The translations under genes and the position numbers were made by a program. Below the pieces are notes generated by a model. The model was not told where the DNA came from. It worked only from the letters and a program-made list of their open reading frames with translations, and made no database searches. DNA of 64,000 nt from Megalobrama amblycephala (taxonomy: Eukaryota; Chordata; Actinopteri; Cypriniformes; Xenocyprididae): NCBI RefSeq assembly GCF_018812025.1, contig NC_063051.1, positions 3,764,896 through 3,828,895 on the forward strand, in the 5' to 3' direction. Numbering within the stretch: position 1 is the stretch's first letter; every line of letters begins with the position of its first letter. Positions 1 through 11,075 of the stretch are shown piece after piece.

Positions 1-467
1 AACGATGGTAACTTTAACCACATTTAACAGTACATTAGCAACATGCTAACGAAACATTTAGAAAGACAATTTACAAATATCAGTAAAAATATCATGCTAT
101 CATGGATTATGTCAGTTATTATTGCTCAATCTGCCATTTTTCGCTGTTGTTCTTGCTTACCTAGTCTGATGATTCGGCTGTGTGCAGCTCCAGACGTTAA
201 CTGGCTGCCCTTGTGTAATCCCTTTCATAATGTTGGGAACATAGGCTGGCATTATGCAAATATTGGGGCGTACACCCCGACTGTTACGTAACAGTCGGTG
301 TTATGTTGAGATTTGCCTGTTCTTCGGAGGTCGTTTAAACAAATGAGATTTATATAAGAAGGAGGAAACAATGGGGTTTGAGACTCACTGTATGTCTTTT
401 CCATATACTGAACTCTTGTTATTTAACTATGCCAAGGTAAATTCAATTTTTGAATAGGGCACCTTTA
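1..467 (+). mobile_element. TTAA-flanked 0.93-kb non-autonomous DNA transposon, copy 1 (right part only)
   Basis: This is the right half of a family seen four times in the window (also near 32865, 39683 and 63077). It ends in TAGGGCACCT followed by TTAA at 464-467. Copies 2 and 3 also start with TTAA plus AGGTGCC, so the termini are inverted and TTAA is probably the target duplication, as in piggyBac-type transposition. There is no transposase reading frame; short frames here are not conserved between copies. It carries a 22-bp perfect palindrome at 277-298 centred on GTTACGTAAC. The left part lies outside the window. Superfamily assignment is an inference. Confidence 0.75.
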
Positions 468-2150
468 ATATTCCTTCTATCAGTTTTTATTTGTGCATTG
501 GTTTTTGTTACATCATTTGGATATTTCACAACTCATTTGTAAATGTCATGTCAAGTCAGTTATATCTAGTGCTTTTCACAATATTTACTGTTTCATAATC
601 AGCTTAATCAGAATATTGTGTGCTTCAAATCCCTCCACTTAGCAAGTCATGGGCAATGTGGCATGGAAAAATAAACAGTCAAGTAAAATGAGATCGTTAA
701 TAGCCATCAACTTCCAGCGGCCATAAAGGCACGGCCGCCATTGCATACTTGATGCTGTGCTGAAGAAAAGGAGGGGAAAAGGTGAAAGTGTGAAACCAGA
801 GTGAGTCCAGAGTAAATTAAAGTAGAGTCTCACGTGCGGTTAGAAAGAGATATCTTTGCACGAGACAGACTGTAACTTAAGATAAGCTGTTAAATTTTTA
901 CATGGAAATCTGATCATATTAAAATGGCTACACTAATTATTAATGCCTCAAAAGCAACTGCATTGTCATCTTAGAGTTAATATACTTCAATAGCCCTCAT
1001 TACAGGTGCACACGTGCGCGCACGCACACACATACACACGCACAAACAAACACCTGTTTCCTGAAAAGCCCACATGCTCTGTAAGTGTGTGCTTTATGTA
1101 CTTTACAGTATGTTTAGTTGTGCTGTTGCTATGTTTTGGGTGTGATATAATGCTGTGTACTGCAGAGTTTAATTGCATACAGTTAATTTAGGCTGTGAAA
1201 ACATCCTGAGATCACATCTGTGTACTTCTTTGCTTTGAGGGAGCTTAGAAAATTCTCAAGGGTGGTCCTGTGTGTCTGTGTGATTTTTAAGCACGTGTAG
1301 TATGTCTCTATAGACAAAAAGAAGAGAACCGCCTTTATTTTCTGTGCAGTATGCTACGATCTGCGATGGTGTTGGGACAGTGAACAGTGTTGGGGAAGCC
1401 ACTTTGGAACTGTACCTTGACAAATTGCATGCTACTCTTAATTTAACCCAACAGTGAGGACCTTATTTCTAGGAAAAAATATTTAAAATATATATTGGTC
1501 CCTGCATATTTTGAGGTCAAGTGACCTGGTGTAAAAACACTAGTATCAACTCACCACACTTAAAATGGCTGCATGCTGTGGGAAAGCTGCTGAGCCTGAA
1601 GTAAAATTTGATATCTTTTATATGTTATTTTCATAGGAGATACAAACTATAAAATTGAAAATAAAGGCAAGAAAAATGTGAAGTTGTAGTCCTATCTTTT
1701 GAGGATAATATATTGATTTCTAACTTCCCGCCGTTTTATAGATACAACTTCTGTCAAGCCACTCTTCAGAAAAAGAAGTTAAGCGGGCAAAATATACATT
1801 ACTATAACACTTAAGGATAATTATGATAATTTCACTGAATCATATCTGATAATAAATAATAATAATCATTAGATTATATGATTAAGTGAAAAAGAGCAGT
1901 ATTGAGGCTATCTAGCACAAAAGCAATAAGGATATCAGGGTTTCTAAGAGACTTCCAAACGCTTGATTTTCTCCACTGTATTTTACCTTCAGCTACTCCT
2001 GGGGGTTATTCCAGAAAGCAGGTAATGTGACATACCTGGGTATGTTTAAGGTTGAGTAAATGGATTACCTCAACTTTGGAGTTAACTTTCAGGGTATAAG
2101 TAGCCATAGTAACTTGCTTTCAAATGCTGGTTCTTTTCCAGGGTTATTTT
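468..2150. other. Gene-free stretch
   Basis: No coding signal, RNA gene or clear repeat boundary was recognised. A short CA/CG-rich alternating purine-pyrimidine run lies at about 1004-1046. A fragment near 1381-1460 contains CAGTGTTGGGG and CCCAACAGTG, and may be a short hAT-like remnant. Confidence 0.4.

Positions 2151-2155
<5 letters not shown>

Positions 2156-2204
<49 letters not shown>
2156..2204. repeat. (AT)n microsatellite
   Basis: About 24 uninterrupted AT units, directly visible. Confidence 0.95.
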
Positions 2205-2205
<1 letters not shown>

Positions 2206-2452
2206 GCTGTCATATTAGTTGCTATAGTTACCATCATTGAACACACCTGCAGGTAGCTACTCATTGTTCTGTGTATTTAAGATCTTGGTTTTCAGTTATG
2301 TGTTGTTAGTCGTTGTATGCTGTTGGTGGAGCATGTTTGTATTTTGTGTCTGATGTTCCTGTTTATTCATGTGGAGTTTTTTCATTAAATGTGCGTGTGA
2401 GTGGATTCTCTCTCTGCCTCGTCTCAGTATTGTTACAGAACGACTAACCAAC

Positions 2453-2966
2453 TATGAATCCAGCCACACAGATCATGCGCCTTCGTCAGGGGAAATGGAT
2501 GATTGAGGAATATACCATGGATTTTATTGAACTGGCATGCTTAACTAGTCTGGCTATCACCAGACCAAGCTCAATTTAAAATTGAACATTGAGTTACCGA
2601 GCGAAATCAAATCGGCAGCAGATCAGGCTGGGTTTACCCAGACTAATGCTTAACTTCAATGGACACGGTATGTCTTATGATTTTTTTTTTTTTCATGGGG
2701 GTCTTTCTGAGCCGGTTATGCCATTACATGACCCTAATTGGACTCTGGAACATCATATGAATTTGGCATTACAACTAAGCGGCTCTGATTTTACTGTGGG
2801 TGTTGTGGAGGAGGAATGTGACATCCACTCTGTACCTGCTACACAAGTCTCCAATTGTCACAGCAACCACCTCAAAGTCCCGTCCCAAGATGGCCGCCAT
2901 TCTAGAGCCTCGTCACATCTCAGCAGATCTTCCAGAGCCCTAAGCCGAGATGGCTGCCACGCCTGA
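2453..2966 (+). pseudogene. gag-like fragment of the decayed element
   Basis: An ATG at 2453 begins a frame rich in LRQGK...EEYTMDF-type residues, which resembles the alpha-helical capsid region of fish retrotransposon gag proteins. The frame stops within about 120 nt. After a frame change it continues from about 2700 to 2820 with WTLEHHMNLALQLSGSDF and FTVGVVEEE, which again fits gag. Stops and frame changes show it is not functional. Assignment to gag is by resemblance only. Confidence 0.5.
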
Positions 2967-3157
2967 GCCCTCAAAGATTGCAACACTGGCCATTATGGCC
3001 ACAGCCACTTAGTAGGTGTGGGCTCCGCACATATCGGCTCCAATCCCTGAGCCCGCTCCAGTCCATGAATCCGCTCTAGCCTATGAGTCCGCTCCAGAGC
3101 CCGCTCCAGCCCATGAGTCCGCTCCAGTTCCACTTCCAGAATCCAGCCTCGTAATCT

Positions 3158-3345
3158 GTGTTTCCTATCTGCCTTGATACGACCACAGAGGTTGCCCCTG
3201 AATTCTCTGTCTGCTCTGATGCGACCACGGAGGTCATCCCCGAGTTTCCTGTCTGCCTCGACATGACCATAGAGGCCATACTGGAACTGCCTGTTTGCCT
3301 CGACGCGACCACAGAGGTCGTTCCTGAACTGCCTGCCTCAACATG
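3158..3345 (+). repeat. About 45-bp tandem repeat, four units
   Basis: Four tandem units of about 15 codons read as variants of PVCLDATTEVVPEL in one open frame (3158-3343). Units differ by several substitutions, so the array is old. It sits in the C-terminal part of the gag-like region. Confidence 0.7.
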
Positions 3346-3495
3346 ACCAAAGAGGACATTCTAGACAGAGCATTGGAGGGCATTTCTGAGCCCCCTGCCT
3401 GTCCTGTTATGGCCCTAGTGGCCAATGCTAACCTGTCTGTGCTTCATGTTTCAGTTTCACCTGATCAGCCATGGTGGTTTCCAGAATTACCAGAT

Positions 3496-3700
3496 CTGCT
3501 GTGGTGGTCGTCTGCTCCACCTTGGGGGTCTTCAAGCTCATCTGCACTGCTGTAGTGGTCGTCTGCTCCACCTTGGGGGGTCTTCAAGCCCATCTGCACT
3601 GCTGTAGTGGTCGTCTGTTCCACCTTGGGGGTCTTTAAGCCAATCTGCACTGCTGTGGTGGTCGTCTGTTCCGCCGTGGGGGTCTTCAAGCCTGTCTGCC
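3496..3700 (+). repeat. 51-bp tandem repeat, four units
   Basis: Units start CTGCTGTRGTGGTCGTCTG at 3496, 3547, 3599 and 3650. Spacings are 51, 52 and 51; the second unit has one extra G, which changes frame. The last copy reads VVVCSTLGVFKPICTA-like residues. Confidence 0.8.
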
Positions 3701-4163
3701 TGGAAACCTTCTGTTCAGCCTGCACCGCATTGGTCACCTGCCTGGTCTGCGCTGCCTCGGTCATCTGCTCAGCCTGCTCCACCCTGGCCATCTGCCTTGC
3801 CTCAGTCTCCAGGCCTTCGTCCGCTGGCCCTCCATCCTACCCCCTGGTCCACCTCCGCTCCGCCTCCCTCCTGGACTTTTCTGATCTTGGTTGGAGCATC
3901 TGGAAGCCGCTCCTTAGGAGGGGGGGCTATGTCATGATCACCAGTTGCCTGTGAAATCCACTAGAGGGCACTCCACCAAGAACTTTCACCATTTCATTAA
4001 GGACTTCACTTCCCATCATCCTTTGCCTGGACTCATCAACCATGATTACTTTCAGATGTGTCTCATTTGTCATTAAACTCATTTACTGTCTTTATAAGCC
4101 TGGTTCACTCAGTCATTCTTTGTGAGGTTTTATAAGAGTCAACTGCATTTCTGGGCGTTCCTG

Positions 4164-5207
4164 CACTGTAAATTCTAACAAGTTCAGTTTACTTAAAAAA
4201 AAGTTTGGAAACCGATTGCCTTATTTTTGCAATGCAAACTTAAAGGGAAAACTGAAGTTAAGTTAATAATCTATTAAAAGTAAAGAAATTTAACTCTTCC
4301 CAAGTAAATTAAGTAATAAATATCAAGTTAGTTTAATGTCAATTCTAGTTAACATACTCTAGAATATTTACTAATCTTACTTAAGATTTAATAGTAAGAT
4401 TACACGAGAAATTCCATTTAACTAACAGTGTTATATTGTGTTCTGCAAATCTGCCATTTTATGCTACGTAGACTTAAAAAAACTATGTGCAATCGGTTTC
4501 CACATTTTCTTCAAGTAAAGTGAAAGAAGAATATATGTTGTACTGACAAAAGCTTTGTTAGTATAGTTCACTTACACGAGAGTACTACTAACTAAAAGAA
4601 GAACTGTAGAGAGTACTTAATTTACTTTAAATAAAATTTTATTGTCACCATTGTTGTGGTTTGTATGCTGAATGTTGAGATCTGTGTGTGGCTCAAGTGG
4701 TCAGCTGTAAGCTACTGTTACAGACACTCAATTAAAAGTTTAACAAGATGTTGATAACATAATGTTAGTACAAACATTTTAAAACGTTACTACTGAATAC
4801 GAAAATGAAACATCTAACAAACAACATTCAGTTAGAATCATGGTAAGTAAAAAAAAAAAAACTTTTTAGGAAAATCAACATCAAACTAATTGATCTTAAC
4901 TTGGGGTTTCTGTGTAAACAAGCCATTAATAGACAGCAAGAATAGCTTTTACTTTTATTTCACCGAAGTAGATCCACTCTGCAAACATAACGTTGAATCC
5001 TCAGTCAGTGTGATTCTGCACTGTGTGGAGGGATGTCTTGGCATGTCTTGAATTTTTTTTTTTGTAATTTTACTTAAATTACATTAGTTATGGGAACTAT
5101 CTGTTGTAAAATTTCAGCCACAATTACAAATTTGTAGTAAAGTCAACATTTTGGTTAAAATCAAGTATTTCTATATCAAGTAAGGAATACTATTTGAATT
5201 TACAGTG
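4164..5207. mobile_element. CACTG-ended MITE, 1044 bp, inserted in the LTR-like segment
   Basis: The termini are inverted: CACTGTAAATTC at the left and GAATTTACAGTG at the right. A TG dinucleotide flanks each side (4162-4163 and 5208-5209). Removing the insert rejoins an LTR-like sequence. The interior is AT-rich and has no coding potential. The ends resemble those of the 717-bp element at 59490-60206. CACTG tips occur in CACTA/EnSpm-type elements, but a superfamily call from tips alone is tentative. Confidence 0.6.
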
Positions 5208-5428
5208 TGTGTTTATTGGTTCTGACCCTGTTGCCTGTGTTCTGGATCTATTTGTTTCCCTGCGTTCCTGCCTTGGTATCTGTGTTTTTTTTGTTTGTTT
5301 TTTTTTTGACTGCTTGTTTGTGTTTGGACCTGTTGACTGTTTTTCGATTACCCTTCTAATAAACTATTAGATCCTCAATCTTCGAGTCTCAGAGCAGTTT
5401 GACACATTCTGTCTTATATTAAAGCACA

Positions 5429-5712
5429 GGTAACACTTTGCAATAAGGTTTATTAGTTAACATGAACCATTAATGAACTGCACTTATACAGCATTTATTA
5501 ATCTTAGTAAATGTTGAAATTAACAAATTATTAAAATCTTGTTAACATTAGTTAATGCGCTGTGAACTAACATGAACAAACAATGAACAACTGCAGTTTC
5601 ATTAACTAACGTTAACGAAGATTTGTAAATACAGTAACAAATATATGGCTCATGGTTGGTTTATGTTAATACATTAATGTTTAACTAATGAACCTTATTG
5701 TAACGTGTTACC
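5429..5712. repeat. Palindromic repeat 'AATAAGGTT' family, copy A
   Basis: It begins GGTAACACTTTGCAATAAGG and ends CCTTATTGTAACGTGTTACC, so its ends are complementary. The interior is many variants of GTTAACATTAGTTAATG. The same family recurs at 32307-32626 and 59210-60243. Confidence 0.75.
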
Positions 5713-6879
5713 AAAGCATACTTGTAACTCACTTTCCCCTTGTGTAAGTGTGGATGTGTGAGAGAGCTATCAGTGATGTGATGGATATCAAGAGGGTGAT
5801 ATGAGGCCCCCTTGAATAACAGCCAAGAAGCCGTTTGAGAGTGTGGATGTTCTTATTGGCTGTTGATTTTTTTTTTTTTTTTTTTTTTTGGAAGTGTGAT
5901 GATGCTCTGATTGGATGTTGAATGTTTTCAGGCAGGGCGCTGATGTTCTGATTGGCTGGGTCCCAGCAGGCAAGGCACACCTGAGACCGAATGTTGAGTG
6001 TCTGTGGGCTGCAGCGGGCACAGTGGAAAAATACAGAATCCGACTCTGCCAACTGTGAATAGGTTCACTTGGAGATGTGCATAAACACAGGCACACAAAC
6101 ACACCAAAATGATCATAGAACACAAAAATGTATTCAGAATCTATCCAACACCTTTGAAGTATAATATGATTGTGTGCTTGAGAGCAATTAAGCCACTGTC
6201 AGCGTTGCATGTTATTTTGATCACACAGTGCCCTACATTTTCCTGTCCTTTACATATGTGCATCTGAAAAGAAATTATCATAAGTATTAGCAAATGAAAA
6301 GCAAAAAATACACCCTGGGCCTGGTTAGACAAGAAGGACTGCAGTTTCAATACCAAAACAAAACCCATAATTCTATTCTATGTAGTCTCTTTTGCGCCCA
6401 ATGGAAGTGCATTGTATTTTTTTTTTTAATTTGCAACAATGATAAATTGATTACTGAGATTTACTATTTTCAGATTATTTGGAAATATGAAATCTACAAG
6501 TCCTAAGCAGCTTTAAAAACTATTTTTACATTTTCTGAAGAAAATATGGTTGGTGTTTGCCATGCAAAACTTTTGTGTTTTTTTTTTTTAACTCATTGCT
6601 GAGTGGTTGCCAGGGTGTTGCTAAGCAGTTGCTATCTAGGTCGCTAGGGTTTTCTGGGTGGTTGGTTGCTATGATATTCTTTTCTCTATTTATACTCAGT
6701 CCCCTCTTTCAATGTCTATGTGATATTTTTTCCCATTTTATCATCCACTATTCTAAAATTGTAATTGCAATTCTCTGCTCAAGGGGCTGCACTATTTTAG
6801 GTCTATTGCACAAACAATGCATATTATGGAAAAGTGTAGGGTTAGAAGTTTAGGATAAACCCTTAACTCTAAGTATGAG

Positions 6880-6881
<2 letters not shown>
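5713..6881. other. Gene-free stretch with short repeat fragments
   Basis: It holds a T-run of about 22 nt (5868-5889). A fragment at 6596-6672 consists of variants of GGTTGCTAGGGTGTT and is related to the minisatellite in mst1r intron 1, in the opposite orientation. Nothing coding was recognised. Confidence 0.4.

Positions 6882-6944
<63 letters not shown>
6882..6944. repeat. (TA)n microsatellite
   Basis: About 31 uninterrupted TA units. Confidence 0.95.
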
Positions 6945-6945
<1 letters not shown>

Positions 6946-8930
6946 CCTATTTATAATCTGGTTGAAGAAGGAACCAGAGGTTATGGATCTTTGGTTAGGT
7001 GAGGTCATTGCATTCATAAAGATAGATAATGCAACATGTATGAAAACAGAATTTTAGAATTACCATAAGCCACTATGTGCAACCTACTAAGAACTTGGTA
7101 AACCACAGCCTGCAATCTAGTAAGTCTCTCGACAATGTCTCCTACATCTAATATCAAGTTACTTTCAATCTGGCAACAGTAGACCATTAAAACCTACTTT
7201 ATGACTGTGTCTGATACTAATAATACATGACCTGTCCATCTGTCCTGTGCAGTTATATGCAACAATCCTGATTGTCCCAATACCAGAAGAGACAAAATGG
7301 AACCAAACTAGAAAGAATAAAAATGAAAATTAAAAATAGAGGGAAAGGTAAGTAAGATGGCATGTGATAATACATTTGATGCAAGATAAATGGAGACAGG
7401 CAAGGCCACAGAGGATGGTGGCGACACAGCTGAGTAAAAGAAAGGCTCCATCAAAGTGTATCAGAGAAAAGAAACTGTAGGAGAGAGACAAACTAGAGCG
7501 GAGAGGTCAGCGTGACATAACAGACAGACTGAATTTTTGCAGGGAGTCATGATTACATGGAAGGACAGAACAGAGAAGATCTCAAGCACAGAGAATAGAC
7601 CTACCAATGTTGTGTTTAAGATGGTCAAAACAGGTGTTCCCTAGAGACCCTAACCCTCTAGAGCCTGATTTGGCCATGTTTTGTTGTATATGTTGTACAT
7701 AGACACTTAGACGTGCATGCACAGAATTTTGCTTAGGTGAACTTCAACAAAAACAAACAAACAAACAAAAATACAGAATGTCATGATATCATGCACAAAA
7801 CTCACTGCAGCACAATCTTACATACTGTACTTCCCTCTATAATGAGTTTTGCAGAACACACTGGCTACTTTTGGAGGTATAACAGGACATACAAAATCAA
7901 AATGCCGAATCATTTTTAAAGGAATGTTCCGGGTTCAATGCAATAACTATATGGCATGTTGCGGATTACCAAATTCCGACTGTGACTAAAATGATTTTTT
8001 TTTTTTTAAATGCACTCAGAATGAAAGTCTAATGAGCAAGGCATTCCAGAATATTTTTAAACCAGAAATGTTCCGCTTGTTCATATTTGTTTTCTCTTGT
8101 TTTTTTTTAAAGAAAAAAGACATTTCTATCAAATATGCAAATATATAGTACATTATGTACATTTTCTTTCACATTTTTGTGATAATAATGACCAATCATG
8201 TCAAAAAATTATTATTTTTTTTTTTGATATAGGCTAATTTATTTAACATTTAATATTAACATTTAGCCATTGCAAAAAAGGACAATAATAAAATTACACA
8301 TTTCCCTTTTATCAATAATTATTCTCTCCCTCTGTGTTTCTGTAGGTTTGAGCATGTGGTCTATTCTCAAGCCATTACAAGTTGGAACACAGTGTTCTAG
8401 ACAAGAGTTTCCCATGTGAGTAATCAACACTGCACATTTCTTCATTTTAAAATGGATGACAAAACCAGGCAAAACATTGCATTGCTCTCAGATTTCAAAA
8501 AAGACATGAGACTGGTTTATTGAGTTGCTGACCAATGAAAAGATTTAGAGATAGACAAACAGATAACATAACACACAAAAAAGAATACTACGCTCTGTGC
8601 CAGAGATGGCCTTTAGTGTGCCAGTTTAAATATAAACATGGTAACCCCCCATGAAAGGGCACGCAAAAATACAGAGCAATTTAGCAGTGATACAGTCATG
8701 CTCACACAAAGGGAATAAACCCCGTGATTTATCCAACAGCCCACACAGACATCCAGCCTCCACATCCACACATCACTCACCCATAACCACCCACACATCA
8801 AACATCCAACACAAATGCCACCCACCCCTCTCGTCCCTCCAAGCACACCTGTCTGTTCTTCTCTGTTATCCCTGACGGCCATGAACTCTGGGCATTAGTT
8901 GCTCACTTAGTCAATGTTTTTTATTGCATT
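6945..8930. other. Gene-free stretch, with a repeat fragment at about 7916-8050
   Basis: At 7916 the sequence TTAAAGGAATGTTCCGGGTT looks like the start of a dispersed fish repeat that is cut off after about 130 bp. A CA/CC-rich low-complexity patch lies at 8730-8850. No gene was recognised on either strand. Confidence 0.35.
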
Positions 8931-9594
8931 AGATTACAAATGTTCAGGTTACTTTTAAAAGTAATGCGTTACAATAATGTGTTACTCCCTAAAAAAGTAA
9001 GTAATTGCATTATTTAGTAACTTTTTATGGAAAGTAATGTGTTACGTTACTTTTGCATTACTTTTTATCACCTGGGCTTAAAAATAACAAAAAAAAGTTA
9101 AATTTTTTGCAAATATAAAGGCCCTTTTACACCAAAAGTGAAATGAATAAGCCTCAGGCTGAAGGAAGAGCAAATTCATGTCTGTATTGTTAATAAAGTG
9201 AGATTAAATACATAAAGTGTACATGTAGTATATGTATATTCTGAATTTGCATTTCGCTGTTTTTATTCATTTTGTGGAATACTGAATCTGTTTTTGTGCA
9301 AGTGAGATGGGTAAATGCATGTTCACATTTAGTCTACAACTACAATGTCCATGATGTTTACACAGCGCACACAATGCCTCTGCACCTCTCTTCCGATTTC
9401 TCTCAACATGGGTACAGCAAATAAATGGGAAAACAAAGTAACTTGTGTTACTTATTTATTTATTTATTTATTTTAAAAAAAGCATCTCAGATATTTTGTT
9501 GTAAATTTAAAAGTAATGCATTACTTTACTACTTGAAAAAAGTAATCTGATTACATAGCTTGCATTATTTGTAATGCTTTACCCCAACACTGCA
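8931..9594. repeat. hAT-like MITE remnant (GTAATGCGTTACTTTT-rich)
   Basis: Many variants of AAAGTAATGCRTTAC occur on both strands from about 8931 to 9580. The right end reads CCCCAACACTG, the complement of CAGTGTTGGGG, a tip common to non-autonomous hAT elements of fish. The left tip was not found. Confidence 0.5.
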
Positions 9595-10850
9595 AATGTT
9601 CAACAAAGTGGTTCAGTATATCACCAAAAGAAGTTTGCTAGGTATTAAATGATAAAACAATCATGTTGCACTCCTTTATACCATGCAAAATGAAAAAAAA
9701 AAAAAAAAAAAAAAAAAGCATTTGGCACTTTCTGGTTATCATACAGCCACTAAAATGACTAGTTGGTTAAAAGTCATTACAAAAATATTATATTTGTATT
9801 TTAAAATATGTATGCATATGCCACATAGTTTGTTATTTTGTTCTCTAATGAAATGAAATGTATTATTTCCAAGTGTTGTTTATATATTCAAATACTTTTG
9901 GGGGGCAATCTATATTTAAAAGCATCATAGACACAAGGGGAATTATCTCATGCAGATATGATTTCATGCATTGCTAAGGAAAGTAGTAGCTGAGATGTGA
10001 TTTCATGAATTGTTATTCTGACATATTGGTTTTATTTATCTTCCATGTATAATGTGATAGGTTAGAGGAGACTATGTAAAAGGGTGTGGGAATAAAGGAG
10101 GGAGATGCGTAAGAGGGAAGCAGAAATAGAAAGGGACATGGAAACAGCAAACCTCACTTTAACATAAGTGGGATCCCCCCAAAGTCCCCTCCTCTTTTCA
10201 TTCAACAGTCTTTCAGTTTCCCCTTTCATCCCCTCGTAGGCGCAGCGTGTATCTAGGAAAAGAATATAGGTCTCTCTATGTATGTGTGTGTGCAGGCCTA
10301 TGATGGTGTTTTATGGATTATAAGAGTCAACAACAGTGATTTTCCTGATATGCCATATAAGGTTATTCAACAATTAGTTTCAATTTGTAACAATGCAATT
10401 TATTGCTATTTTACATTTCATCAAATTGGTCTCAGCAAATCTCATTTGTATGTTTTTGTACAATCTGCTTACGCCCCAGTGGCGGTTAGGTTTAGGGGTG
10501 GGGTTAAGGGAGGGGCTTCATGCTTCCTTTTTTAAAAATCATACATTTTTTTTACAAAGTCGCCACCTCATAAAATAGTTGTTTTTCCGTGAGATTGGGT
10601 TGGGTTATTCGTTTACTACATACACAGCTCAAATACTACTCATTCAAGGATACAGTCAGTTGAGGAGGGTGCACGAAAGATATTTAGTGCCCTACTGATT
10701 ATCGGCCGATATCAGAGATAGAGATGTATTGGATATTTAATTGTGCATGCTCAGTTTCCCTATTTTTACATTTGCATCATCTCATGTTAAACCTTTTCAG
10801 CTTTAAATCAGCTTGGTTTTTTTTAGCAAATATAAAAAACATACAGTATA
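9595..10850. other. Gene-free stretch
   Basis: It includes an A-run of about 24 nt at 9693-9717. No coding or RNA gene signal was recognised. Confidence 0.35.
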
Positions 10851-11075
10851 TGTGTCACTCATGGCCTAATGGTTAAAGAGTCAAACTGGTGACCTGAAGG
10901 TTGCAGGTTCGATTCTCAATACCAACATGAAATGACTGAGGTGCCCTTGAGCAAAGCAAGTGGCTGACCGGTACTCCGGGGGGGTGTGTCCATGGTTTGC
11001 AGTGTGTGTTATTGTGTTCACTACTCAGTGCCCCTAATGTGTATGCACTAACTATACATTTATTCACAAAAGATG
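10851..11075 (+). repeat. tRNA-derived SINE
   Basis: An internal RNA polymerase III promoter is visible: an A box like TGGCCTAATGG at 10862-10872 and a B box GGTTCGATTCT at 10906-10916. They are separated by 33 nt, as in a tRNA head. The body that follows contains TGACTGAGGTGCCCTTGAGC, which looks like a fish SINE body. The 3' limit is uncertain. It is not a functional tRNA gene, because no acceptor stem closes around it. Confidence 0.7.

Larger units (their letters stand above)
2209..5406 (+). mobile_element. Decayed gag-only LTR-retrotransposon-like element
   Basis: A possible 5' LTR runs 2209-2437 (TG...CA, ending in a CTCAG/TTACA tail). It is followed by a gag-like reading frame with stops. 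A polypurine tract AGGAGGGGGGGC at 3917-3928 leads into a 3' LTR-like segment that begins TGTCATGATC at 3930, contains AATAAA near 5360 and ends GACACA at 5406. The 3' segment is interrupted by a 1044-bp MITE (4164-5207). No reverse transcriptase, integrase or protease motif is visible, so this is a non-autonomous or internally deleted copy. The two LTR-like ends resemble each other only weakly, so the 5' boundary is uncertain. Confidence 0.55.

Noticed and set aside
10851..10925. Possible functional tRNA gene
   Set aside because: A and B boxes are present but there is no closing acceptor stem, and a SINE body follows directly.
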